NCBI GenBank assembly: GCA_011009095.1
Contig: VTPC01090933.1
Coordinates: 144,361 to 208,360 of the forward strand
Direction: 5' to 3'
Length of the DNA: 64,000 nt
Origin: Ignelater luminosus
Taxonomy: Eukaryota; Arthropoda; Insecta; Coleoptera; Elateridae
Both the position numbers and the translations under genes were made by a program. Each line of letters opens with the position of its first letter. Within the stretch, counting starts at the first letter, position 1. Positions 41,601-50,740 of this stretch are shown one piece after another. The notes under the pieces are model-generated. The model had not been told where the DNA came from. It saw nothing but the letters and a program-made list of their open reading frames with translations, and did not search any database.

Positions 41601-44600
41601 TGGTTTTCTTCTTGCTATAAATACAATTTTTCACATTATGTAATATTAATAAAATATTAAAGAAGCCATTCTTACATATTCTATCAACTCCTAAATTAGC
41701 AGACATATTACTAAGAGAGTTCAATGAAGAACTTGTAAGGTTCGTTGAATTACTTGTGGCCGGCTTCATTGATAAATTTAAAGGTGCATCTCCTGATGAC
41801 TCAGTGTAACTACTATTGCTATTACTGTAAGAAGGAACTGAAATGCCTGGACTACCATTCGTTGGCGCTAATTTTATCACTTCTACCCTATCGTTGGAAG
41901 TATTTGCAGAATTAGTTAAATCTTGTGAATCCTAGAAAATAAATTTTATATGTGAACATAAAAGATTAATGAAATTTAAAATTTACTTACACTCAATTTA
42001 GGGCGTTTGTTTGCTCTCTCAATGTGCATACCAGCACCTGAAGGAGTGGGATGAACACTAACCGATGGAGGATCGAGAGATATTGTTTTCTTACGACCTC
42101 GATTTGTTGTGCCCGGTATTTTAGGTCCAACTATAGATGAGGTATACTTTATAATTTCAGTATCAGGAGGTAGACGAACACCACCAAGTATGGTGCTAGG
42201 ATCGCTGTAAAGATTAATTAAAAGATTAAATAAAAGAATAAAAGTAATGGTAGGATTTATTGAGCAGAGATCATATTTCAGCTCAGTGGTTACATATGGA
42301 TTTTATTACTGACTGTACTTATAACTTTTCACCTAGTATACATAGTATGACAACAAATCATACTTATTAAAATACGTTGTGGTTCCTACTAAGTATTATA
42401 TAAGAGTTTGCTTGAAGGACAGGTACGAGACAGTCAGATTAATAAATTAGATAAACAGAGAACCGAAATAGGAACCCTGGTTATGAGTATTATAAATGAA
42501 CTCACTTGTTTCCTTCCAAAGCAGCACTGATAAAAAGAAAAAAAAATGAATGTCAATATTTTTTTGATATCAGTGTAGAAAATGCACATAGAACTAAATT
42601 TTATAAAAATAGCTCATATCTTCCCATATTCCCTATAGTTAAAGTTTACTGGATACTAATTCAGTAGCCATAGGTTAAATATAATATTTAAAGATTGCTA
42701 TGCATAAGGCAAGCAAAGCAGGAAAGTGCCTGTTATTTTCTATTTCTTCTGTGTCTTGTAGTATACACTCTAACTAAAATGACAAGTGCTGATGCAATTG
42801 CACTCACACTAGAGTTGATTGCATAGTTTTATTTTTGTTCAATCAGTTTACATTTCTACAAATGCTTTTTGCATATTGTATGTATTTTTGTAATCACATT
42901 CTTTGCTTCTAGTTTAAAAAAAAAATTAAAAATTGATTAAAATACAAGTTATCCTTTAAGTTGTCTTTTTAGCTGTTCAAATTTAAACATGTAATTGTTC
43001 CATTGTACTAACATACAATTTTATTGATCATTTAAAAAAGAGCTAAGTAACATAAAGATTAGAAGTTGGAGGCAACGCTGCTGCAAGGAGACAGGAAACC
43101 AGCGGTGGTTGGCGAGCTAAATTCAGGATAGACTTGGACTGCTTGATTGGTCTAAATTGTCAAATTATAAAAAAAAAATACCAATCAAGCAGATTCAATC
43201 TAGACTGAAGTTAGTTCACAAACTGCAGCTGCTGGAAACATTGATTAAGCAGCATTCTGCACCATTTAGTTATTTTAATGCACGTTGTTTATTATTCTTT
43301 TTCTTGAATCATTCATAAAAATCTAAAAAAAAAACTTCAATTGAATTTTCACTGTTGGTAAAAGTGCAATGTTCTTTTATCTTCTCAAGAGTGAGCACCA
43401 AGTGCTAAGTTTGCCTAGAGATGAATAATGCTAGTCCTAACTAGAAAGCTCAATTTAGAACTGATAAGTGATGATTTGCTATCTAGGTTCGATTGTAAGC
43501 TACTGCAGGTGACAATGAAAAGCAAAAACCTGATCATAGGCAATTAGAGAGCGAGCTTTACTTCACAAAAAGGTTCAAATTCAATTTCTTTTTTTTAACT
43601 CTCGTTACAATTAATAAGAGTTACTCTGTCTCTTAGGATTCTACTTCAACCCATTTTAAAAGTGTTTTAATTGCTATACATCAATTAAAATACCAAACGG
43701 AGACCCTAAGGGATAAAGTAACCCTTATTAACTATAATCATTTGAACAACTGAATATATCTAGCAAAGTTAAGTAATGTAAGCATTAAAAATGGAGGACA
43801 TTCTATTTGTTTACTTCTTTCTTAGATCATTAATATAAAATAAGAAAATCTAAATTAAATTTTCACTTTTAATAAAATTTGCAATAAATTTTTTCTTTCC
43901 AAGGGGCAGCAACAAACTTTAAACTCGTCTAGAAGTGGCCGCCTAGTATATTACTGTGACCTTTCAATAAAATATTGTCATTTCTCATTAATTTCTGTTT
44001 GATATTTGTTAGTTTTTAATTGACAGTAGGACAGTTATTTATTAGTTTCACATTGGGTACACAAAACAATGCCATAATTTATTTCTTGCCAAGATCACCA
44101 GATTTAGATATCATGTCGAAAACATGAAAATTAAAACGATAATTCCATAAAAAACATCCAGTGCAGAACAAAAATGAATCAACATCGAGATTGAAAAGTA
44201 ATTTACTTATGGTGCTTTATAACAACTTAGAAATATCTACCTAAATATTCAGATTATGTCTTTCAATTTTTAGATTATGTCTAATCTTTTGTAATTATGA
44301 AAATGTATTACTTTCAAACTATAATCGTTACAGCTTAAAAACAAAAAACAAATAAAAGTGAATGTGTAAATGAAACGCAAACTTCACCAAATAACACAAA
44401 TAAAATTATAATATAATGAGCTCACCTTAAAATGCTGGTAGGTAAACCACTGGAAATACTGCTGTTAACAGATGTAGTAGTAGTACTAGTGCTACTTTTT
44501 TCTAAGTTACTGGCCAGACTAAGCGGATTGGTAAAAATACTAGTAACAGGCTGTGAAACCTTTGGACTGGGATTTTTAGGCTTGTCAACAGACTTCAAGT

Positions 44601-46963
44601 AATTCAAATCGTTAGTTTTCGGTGTCTTTCTATCACTGTTATTATTATTATTATTTGTATTCGAGCTTGTACTGGGTAATTTCATACTAGGCTGTATAGT
44701 TAAATTTGGACTTGAAGAATATTTTGATGCATTTGTGCTGGAAGTAGTTGTTTTACTGTATGGCATGGGAGAACTTGTTCTAATGGAAGGCTGATCGAGG
44801 CGACCATCAGTTTTTACGTTGCTTGGTAAAGTGTGTGACGAAGTAGTAGCTTTAACTTTTGTACTACTACTACTACCTGGCTGAGATTTTGGCAGTGAGG
44901 ATGATGATGATGAACTCTTCGAATTCTTCAATGACTTGTGGTACCCTGAAAGAGATGAGAGCCCCAGTGGTGAGTATGGCAGATCGGCTGGGTTGGAAAG
45001 ACTTGGGAAATTTAAACCTGAGGCTTGTAAACGAGCTAAGTAGTCTTGTGCTGCCAAATGTGATGCCATCGACCACCAAGCCGCACCTGCGAGCAATTTG
45101 TTTTGTTAATTTTGGACAATAAAAAGACATGCTACATATTTTATTAGAATTTTATATAAAATTTTTATAAAACCGAACAGAAATCTTATTTAATAAATAC
45201 ATACAACAAATATCCTATTTCGATTACAAAATTAATGGCAGATTTTAATTTAATTTATATAAAATAATTAGTCAAACAACACATCATTTCATTTTCATTT
45301 TAAGAGTATCGCTTTACAAAATACTTCAATATTAACAATATTTAAACACAAAATTGCAAATCACTTCGATTTAAATGCTTCCATTGTAATTTTGCACAAA
45401 GATTTAATTTACCACAGGTGTTAGTGTTAATTAAACTGAATTTTATAAAACATCCTTAAAATCATTTAAAAAACCAATAATTTATTTTATTCTCTAAAAA
45501 AAATGATAAAAAAACATGTAAAATTCAATTTTTGTAACTTTTTTTTATATCGTGTTCACTATTTCCACTTTATTTAAGAATCACCTCCATTAAATGCAAC
45601 AAAGAAAAATAAAAATACAAAATAAAATAAATGGTGCCTCCATCACATCTCAAAAAATTAGTTTACTCATTTTTAATTAAATTTTCACTTCAATATTTAA
45701 TTAACTTTAATTTTTGTGATTATAGACATTTAACACAAGCAACAAAATGAAAAATTAAAGGTTTTACTTAAATATTCCCAAAAACATCAAGAAATATTAA
45801 TTAAAAGCAATAAATTAATCAAATTAATCATAAAGTACAATTAATTCATGTTGCCCTTTCCATTCATTTAAAGCATGCACAAAATTATTATCAACACACA
45901 ATCTTGGGGCTGTGCAAAAAGAATTAAAGAGTACAAGTGTGCAGAATTAGAAATAATAGGGTTTTACATCATAAAGGACATCAATGATAGAAAAACATAG
46001 AGACATTACCATCTCAAATATTTTGATCTGCTTAGCTGTTCTCTCAAGCAAGCAAGCTGAATTATTACGGGGTAAAATTATGACCTCTTTATACAGTCTT
46101 TGTGCTGCCACTGAAATAGTGGTGGGAGGAAAGTAGATCAATAAATGAATTACACATTTAGGTACCGTAATAGCTTTCCCCTGTTGAGTTTGTCAGTCTT
46201 TCTTGTTCCTTCAGGTAATTTATGCTCAAATTTATAGACAGCCAAAATAACACTGAATAATAATTAGATCATAATTATTGATATTTTAATGGAAAACTTC
46301 CTTCAATAGCGCATTTATTTTCTTAAATTTTCTTAAATAGAAAATATTTACAGCACACAATCACTTTCACTACAATTTAACAAATTTCACAATTAAAATA
46401 AATAGATAAGCATATCTGTATTGCACCTTTTATAAATGTAATTTTTCAAGCACTATCTAATTACTCATACTAAGTTGAAACTAAAGCAGATTTCTATCAA
46501 CAACCTTGAAGATTAATCACTGTGAACACTGATAACAATTCATAAAACAACTTACTTGCTGCCGGTATACCAAGGCTGGCAGCTTGACTTGCTGCAACAG
46601 AGAGTGTATTGGTGTATGCATTGCTGTATGCTGCAGCTGCAGTAGTACTTGATGGGTACGATGGTACACCACGTCCCGAAGTTGGAGGTAATAAACCAAA
46701 AGGTAATGAAGGATGTGTCCCCAATCCATATCCACCTCCAGTGGCTGCAAATAAGTTAGCTGCATTTGTTGGGTTTGAAGCATCACTTCGAGGCCAATAA
46801 GCTGTAGAAATTAAAAATGATAAATAGTATTTATTATGTTGGTTTAAATAAAATACTAACCGAAAAGACTGGCAGCATCGAGTAGGGTTGATGGATCAGG
46901 AGGGTTTGAGAGTTTGCTGGAGTTGGAACCACCTTCAGTATTCTCTCCATTTTCCTTATCCAT
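22883..46963 (-). CDS. tou: Toutatis/BAZ2 chromatin-remodelling subunit, complete, 24 coding exons
   Basis: Regulatory subunit of an ISWI-type nucleosome-remodelling complex (BAZ2A/B in vertebrates), 2172 residues. Exons: 46861-46963, 46556-46801, 44426-45086, 42506-42526, 41991-42204, 41676-41931, 41303-41614, 40927-41244, 40750-40868, 40153-40307, 39893-40091, 38045-38110, 33993-34037, 30274-30856, 30062-30213, 29838-30004, 29593-29776, 28044-29525, 27224-27402, 26947-27154, 26189-26310, 25848-26120, 25443-25739, 22883-23039. All are GT-AG and phase-consistent. Domains: Ser/Thr/Asn-rich N-terminus (1-600), MBD/TAM (about 695-770), Arg/Glu/Gln coiled coil (800-970), DDT (about 985-1045), WHIM motifs (about 1310 and 1665), two PHD fingers (1891-2000), bromodomain (about 2060-2165). 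The ATG at 46963 is preceded by an in-frame stop if the 50674-50740 exon is spliced upstream. Small internal exons suggest isoforms. Confidence 0.93.
23299..23447. mobile_element. 150-bp inverted-repeat element (TTCAGGAGCA family), copy 2
   Basis: The ends are TTCAGGAGTA and TGCTCCTGAA (one mismatch). The interior matches copy 1 at 13994-14143 (AAGCAGCAACTAGCAGCG, CGGCAGCAAACGTCAATTTC, GACAACACCTTT). It lies in the last intron of toutatis. Same orientation as copy 1. Confidence 0.7.
23448..25442. other. Rest of toutatis intron 23
   Basis: About 2 kb of AT-rich intron without recognisable exon or transposase. Short open frames near 24629-24964 have no recognisable similarity. Confidence 0.4.
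25443..25739 (-). CDS. tou: toutatis exon 23: linker and first half of bromodomain
   Basis: After a Ser/Asn-rich linker it encodes [20 protein letters not shown], then [20 protein letters not shown], then [15 protein letters not shown]. This is the N-terminal bromodomain half with the WPF-type shelf (AWPFLLPV) and the ZA loop. Confidence 0.92.
25848..26310 (-). CDS. tou: toutatis exons 21-22: two PHD fingers
   Basis: Exon 21 (26189-26310) encodes [20 protein letters not shown] and [11 protein letters not shown]. Exon 22 (25848-26120) completes this finger (WYCHEC) and adds a second: [38 protein letters not shown]-like RGKWYCSNC. Both fingers have full C4HC3 spacing. Vertebrate BAZ2 has one PHD finger at this position, whereas a tandem pair is the arrangement known for fly Toutatis. 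Confidence 0.92.
26645..26668. repeat. (AT)n microsatellite
   Basis: A short TA/AT dinucleotide run in toutatis intron 20, with no other feature attached. Confidence 0.8.
28044..29525 (-). CDS. tou: toutatis exon 18: large acidic exon with WHIM motifs
   Basis: This exon encodes 494 residues. Near its start is WHIM-type [20 protein letters not shown]; near its end is [20 protein letters not shown], the second WHIM motif that contacts the ISWI ATPase and linker DNA in related proteins. Between them is a low-complexity acidic region rich in Glu, Asn and Lys, with a run of psi-Lys-x-Glu motifs at 28657-28770 (see findings). Confidence 0.92.
30062..30856 (-). CDS. tou: toutatis exons 14-15: coiled coil and DDT domain
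   Basis: Exon 14 (30274-30856) continues the charged coiled coil ([20 protein letters not shown]), then has [20 protein letters not shown] and [20 protein letters not shown], the DDT domain shared by ISWI-partner proteins. Exon 15 (30062-30213) encodes [30 protein letters not shown]. The 60-nt sequence between them has GTAAGT and TATCAG splice signals yet is itself stop-free in frame. Confidence 0.9.
30857..33992. other. toutatis intron 13, 3.1 kb
   Basis: No exon was recognised. Two loosely similar stretches in direct orientation (about 31575-31630 and 32020-32075, sharing GTGCACTTTgGG-AAAAAGTTAT) mark an old repeat. There is a C-rich run near 31865. Confidence 0.4.
33993..34037 (-). CDS. 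tou: toutatis exon 13: 45-nt symmetric exon in the coiled coil
   Basis: TTGCAG|GAAAGG opens and GAACAG|GTAAGT closes a 45-nt phase-0 exon encoding [15 protein letters not shown]. Intron 13 (3.1 kb) lies on one side and intron 12 (4 kb) on the other. It can be skipped without a frameshift. Confidence 0.88.
34038..38044. other. toutatis intron 12, 4 kb
   Basis: It contains the inverted-repeat element at 35536-36619 and a weak direct repeat (about 35240-35330 and 35385-35465, sharing TTCCAA-TTT and CACAGTGTTT-GA-AAGTTCTGAAAAT). Otherwise AT-rich with no recognisable exon. Confidence 0.45.
35536..36619. mobile_element. Large fold-back element, about 1.08 kb
   Basis: Outer ends TGAGGGTCTCAT and ATGAGACCCTCG are inverted (one mismatch). 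Inner arms pair over about 150 bp: 35684-35834 (CACTATTGGGATCTCGG...) with 36348-36510 (...CCGAGATCCCAATAGTG). The 500-bp centre has no recognisable transposase. The stretches between outer ends and inner arms do not pair well, so the outer boundary is less sure than the arms. Confidence 0.65.
38045..38110 (-). CDS. tou: toutatis exon 12: 66-nt symmetric exon in the coiled coil
   Basis: A 66-nt, phase-0 exon encoding [22 protein letters not shown], bounded by GACAG and GTAGGC. It extends the Arg/Glu/Gln coiled coil by 22 residues and, like exon 13, could be a cassette exon. Confidence 0.88.
39007..39387 (-). pseudogene. Tigger/pogo (CENP-B-type) transposase N-terminal fragment
   Basis: A stop-free frame encodes [40 protein letters not shown] and [17 protein letters not shown], which is the CENP-B N-terminal helix-turn-helix of pogo/Tigger transposases and jerky-type domesticated proteins. 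The frame then runs about 60 residues to a stop without the second HTH or a DDE domain. It lies in toutatis intron 11, same strand as the gene, with a TAG directly before GGT that could act as a splice acceptor. Most likely a dead fragment. Confidence 0.7.
40153..40868 (-). CDS. tou: toutatis exons 9-10: MBD/TAM domain
   Basis: With the end of exon 8 ([13 protein letters not shown]) these exons give [40 protein letters not shown] and [20 protein letters not shown], then [10 protein letters not shown]. This is the TAM/MBD-like domain of BAZ2 proteins, which in the BAZ2A family binds RNA/DNA rather than methyl-CpG specifically. Confidence 0.9.
41245..41302 (-). other. 58-nt minimal intron of toutatis (intron 7)
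   Basis: Removing GTATAAC...TTTGTAG joins ALG to IKPMPILDP and restores the conserved insect sequence; leaving it in gives [11 protein letters not shown] and a stop. Both flanking exons are phase 1. Confidence 0.85.
42506..42526 (-). CDS. tou: toutatis exon 4: 21-nt microexon
   Basis: A 21-nt exon (phase 2 in, phase 2 out) encodes SAALEGN. It is preceded by a long pyrimidine tract (TTTTTTTTTCTTTTTATCAG) and followed by GTGAGT. Inclusion or skipping both keep the downstream frame, so it is a likely alternative exon in the low-complexity N-terminal part. Assignment rests on splice signals and phase only. Confidence 0.75.
43109..43221. repeat. Intronic hairpin with about 43-nt arms
   Basis: The arm 43109-43151 (ending GACTGCTTGATTGGT) pairs with 43180-43221 (starting ACCAATCAAGCAGATTC) around a 28-nt AT-rich loop; the inner 11 bp are perfect, the rest has mismatches. 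It is either a small MITE or a precursor-like hairpin. Confidence 0.5.
44426..46963 (-). CDS. tou: toutatis exons 1-3: N-terminal low-complexity region
   Basis: Exon 1 (46861-46963) has the start [23 protein letters not shown]. Exon 2 (46556-46801) is Ala/Gly/Ser/Pro-rich ([20 protein letters not shown]). Exon 3 (44426-45086) begins [20 protein letters not shown], comparable to the EWWR region of BAZ2B, then becomes Ser/Thr/Lys/Asn-rich with short poly-Ser and poly-Asn tracts. Lengths and phases agree with the downstream exons. Confidence 0.85.
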
Positions 46964-47452
46964 TTCCACCCCACTCCTCTGAAAGAAGTGGAAACCTTTA
47001 GTTAGGATTTTAATTTACGTCCTGTAATCCCAATTAACAACTATTATTGAACGTTTGAGCTATAAAAAGAGTTGTAGAATACTAAACGTACTTACTAGAA
47101 GAAACAAAGTGTAAATGATAACAGGAGGACTCCAAAACTTAAAATTAACAGTTAAATATTTGAGGAAATGATTTAAATGTGCCCAAATGAAACTGGAATT
47201 ATTTAAAATAATTTTTGTTAGACATTTATGATCTGTCAAACAAATTCATGGAGCTGTTTATAATTTTTAGTAATAATATACACCAGCATTTAGCCAAACT
47301 AATTTTGAATAAAAAATCATTTGACCTAAGAAAATTTTTTAAAATTTTTAATTAACAAAAGCACAAAGTTTTTCTTGAGTTACTTGATGTCTTTTTTCAT
47401 TAATAGATTAATTCATTTTTATGCAATTCTTTTTTTCATATTATGTTGTATA

Positions 47453-48129
47453 CAGGGTGATCACTTTAAAACTTCCCTACTTGAATAACTCTTTAATTAG
47501 TAAAATTATCAAAAATTGCTGAAAGGCTTTGTTTTGGAGGGGGACATTTAATAACCTACTCTAGTTAGTTGGAAAACTTTCACCCCCCCCCCAACCACCC
47601 CTTTCCCGAAATTTTAAATGGCACTACCCCATGTGTAATATATCATTTTAAAGGGTATAAAATTTTCAATCTTTTACATCAAAGAAAATTAAAATCAGCC
47701 CAGCCGTTCGTGAACTAGAGACAGAAATGTATTGATTGAATTAAATACATTTTTGGCTCTAATTCACGAACGGCTGGGCCGATTTTAATTTTCTTTAATG
47801 TAAGATATTGAGAATTTTATACCTTTTAAAATGATATATCACACATGGCGTAGTACCATTTAAAATCTTGGGAAACTTTCACCNNNNNNNNNNNNNNNNN
47901 NNNNNNNNNNNNNNNNNNNNNNNNNNNNNNNNNNNNNNNNNNNNNNNNNNNNNNNNNNNNNNNNNNNNNNNNNNNNNNNNNNNNNNNNNNNNNNNNNNNN
48001 NNNNNNNNNNNNNNNNNNNNNNNNNNNNNNNNNNNNNNNNNNNNNNNNNNNNNNNNNNNNNNNNNNNNNNNNNNNNNNNNNNNNNNNNNNNNNNNNNNNN
48101 NGGTGGGAAATTTTAAATTGGTCACCCTG
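47453..48129. mobile_element. Palindromic mariner-type MITE interrupted by an assembly gap
   Basis: The ends CAGGGTGATCACTTTAAAAC and the inverted AAATTGGTCACCCTG are flanked by TA. Internal arms mirror around about 47740 (AGCCGTTCGTGAACTAGAG against CTCTAATTCACGAACGGCT). A run of 10 C occurs in the left arm at about 47583-47592; the mirror position on the right arm is where the N run begins. No coding capacity is visible. Confidence 0.75.
47884..48101. other. Assembly gap (218 N)
   Basis: All bases are N. It falls within the right arm of the palindromic element at 47453-48129. Confidence 0.99.
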
Positions 48130-48925
48130 TATAGTACGTCCTAATAATTTGTACAGAAAAAATGATCTTTAAAATGGTTTCTCAGATAAATTTTAAAATT
48201 CTTTGCTACATGTACTTTTAAAATTGTATCTGCCTTATAAATCTTCTATTATAAACATGAATAGTTGGGGCGATACAGAGTATTAAAAGTTTGAATGGAA
48301 ATCTTCTGGTTTTTAATACAAGTAAAATTAAAAAATCAAAAGATCTAATATCTTATAGGTTCTTGCTATCAAAAATGAAGGGATAAATACACTTCATTAA
48401 AATAAATTTGCTCTTTACTGAAAAAATGAATTTTGTTGTTTTCTCCAGTGATGCTATAAGATAGAAATCAAATTTGAACACCTTTTATCTCTAAAAACAA
48501 TTACTTTTTGAGAAGAGTTTATTGGAGGTTACCAGGTTGAAAAAAATTTTTTGGTACCTTAAGGGATTAGAAAAAGTAAGTACGTCAGCATTAAAAAGTT
48601 CAAACGAATGGTAAAAACATTTGGCATTGCTGTACATTGCAAGTTAATAACAAATTCAAAAATGATTTTTCGGTATAAAAACAATGGCAAGCACAATCAG
48701 AAAAGTTCAAGTGGAATCTAGCATGTGGTTCAACTGGAATGGTTAGGTTTGGTTTCCAATATGTAGATTGCCAAGTTACTACCTTCTACTTTAGAAGCAT
48801 TGATTTCTCTTGGAGTTCAGAAAAGCCAGTCTTACCTTTTGGCATTGCTTAATTTAGTCAGCAATCTTCTGCAAGTGAAACCATAATCAAGTCTAGGAAA
48901 GGTAAAACTTTAGTACAATCTTAAA

Positions 48926-49160
48926 CCCATATAGCACATGGACATCCTATGGATGTCCATTGGACGTCCAAATTTCGGCGTACGGATGTCCAGTGGACGT
49001 CCGTTACTGGACGTAATTTGTACATTTTTTGTACGTAATTCGGACAATTCTTGGACGTCCACTAACGGTCGTCCAATGAATGTCCAATTTACGTCCATTG
49101 ACGTCGGGACGAAATTTGGATGACAAACGGACGTCCAATGGACGTTCGGTGCTATATGGG
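48926..49160 (+). mobile_element. GGACGTCC-rich inverted-repeat element, copy 3 (best preserved)
   Basis: The ends CCCATATAGCAC and GTGCTATATGGG are a perfect 12-bp inverted pair. Inside are about ten GGACGTCC or near-variants (GGATGTCC, GGACATCC, GGACGTAA), often in opposite orientations so the whole can fold. It has no transposase and is 235 bp long. It defines a family with copies at 7790-8007 and 14775-15037. Confidence 0.8.
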
Positions 49161-50673
49161 AAAGAATGTCAAAATCACAATCTGATATCATATGAGAAGA
49201 TTGACTCCCTAAGATAATTCTGGGCACATAGGAGATAATTTTTTGGGCATGTTCTGTGCCAAAAATTAAACACAAAGATAGCAAGAAGGGAGTACTATTT
49301 GTAAGTTTTTTCAGAAAAAAAAAAAGCGGTACTATCGATGAAGACAATTGTGGCTTTGCTGAGCAATTGTCTCCACGATTTTAAAGGGCAAAGAAGCAGT
49401 GTAGCTAAATTGTAATAACCAAAAGAGGGAATGAATCAAATGATAATACCAAAGTAAATCTCTACAGTTTTGGCAATATTTGGTGTTGCATTCTTGGATA
49501 CATGATATTTAACCTTAAATTCATTTTTTAAGTATAGAAAACAAAGAATATCATTTAAATTACAGTGTAGTTATTAGAGTAACAAAACTCACCAGGAGCA
49601 CGTAAGTTCATAGAAACATAGGATAGAAAAGCACAAGATACTAATGTGAAGTTGCACAGATCAGTACAAATTGTGCACAGAATATAATTTTAGACATATC
49701 AACAAACACATTGATTATAATCAATTTATGGCACACAAGACAAATATCAAAACTATGACCATATCCATATTCAAAAGCAGAAGTCAATTTGCAGAAATAA
49801 AACTTCTTTTGATACAAGTTGAACTTTTGACAGTAATTGGTCTTCCCTCAAAAGAAGACTTGTTGAGTTAATTAAAAGGTAGTTAAAGTACCATCTGAGG
49901 ATAAAAAGACATTGTTGAATAAGGTGACCAGACAATTTGTTTTTACTAAAAATTGTTCCTTTGTTTCTGTTTTTTTTTGCATGTTTCTGAAAAGCTGAAT
50001 CAGTGCAATCAAGACAACTAGAGCTACTATCCCAAAAAAGACAGAAACTGAATGTTTTTGTCAGTCAGTGTTCAGACAATTTTTAATAATCAATTTTTGG
50101 GGTCCTTCTTTTTTCTAAAGTTCAGATCTTAAAAACATGTGTGTCGTTGCCTTACTTCTGCACCCATAAACCCTTACCAGTAAGGATGTCAATTACACAA
50201 ATATTTTAGACACAATCTTTCATTAATATCTTATGTTGTTTCTAACATGTTAAAGAAATGACTAGGAAATTATTATACCATGCAGCGACTGTTTACTGAT
50301 ATAAATTGTAAACATTAATTTAGCAATATCCAAGTGATATTATCAAGCAAAGCAGAATGTTGAGAACTTTCATAATTTTGAGTTTGTAGATTTGTTAATT
50401 CAGAAGTTTATTTTTATAAAATAAAATTCAGAAAGTAAATAAATGCACAATATAATTAAAAAATAATGAATTACATTGTACATCTACATCAACATTGTAG
50501 TTAACAGAAAATCCATCAGTGTATAATGTGTTGCCTATATATACACAATTCTTTTGATCATACTGTTAATAAAAGAAAATATTGACGTAGAAATGTAAGA
50601 AGTAGCATTTAATGGACAAAACTATAATTAAAAAAAAATCCAAGGCACCTTATTAATACTCTAAGTAACATAC

Positions 50674-50740
50674 CTTAATTCTAATACTGTATAAGGTCGC
50701 TGACCATGAGTAGTAAGATGTTTAACCCATCTTGCATGTC
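50674..50740 (-). other. tou: Probable 5'UTR exon of toutatis
   Basis: A 67-nt segment has a strong acceptor (TTTCTTCTTTCTAG) and donor (AAG|GTATGT) on the minus strand. If joined to the start exon at 46963, the frame of the ATG has a TAA in this exon and no intervening ATG, which supports it as untranslated and fixes the start. One of its other frames is fully open (HARWVKHLTTHGQRPYTVLE) without recognised similarity, so a coding role cannot be excluded. Confidence 0.5.

Larger units (their letters stand above)
42205..44425. other. toutatis introns 3 and 4 around a microexon
   Basis: The 2.2-kb stretch contains the 21-nt exon at 42506-42526 and an intronic hairpin at 43109-43221. Nothing else coding is recognised. 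Confidence 0.5.
46964..50673. other. toutatis 5' intron with transposons
   Basis: This lies between the start-codon exon and the presumed upstream non-coding exon. It contains the gapped palindromic element (47453-48129) and the third GGACGTCC element (48926-49160). No other exon was found. Confidence 0.5.

Noticed and set aside
45947..46141. Minus-strand open frame between toutatis exons 2 and 3 with apparent splice sites
   Set aside because: Its phase (1 in, 0 out) does not fit exon 3, whereas exon 2 joins exon 3 directly and gives AASAAWW; no recognisable similarity.
48938..49347. Open frames on both strands across the GGACGTCC element
   Set aside because: They arise from the repeated octamer being stop-free in several frames; no protein similarity.
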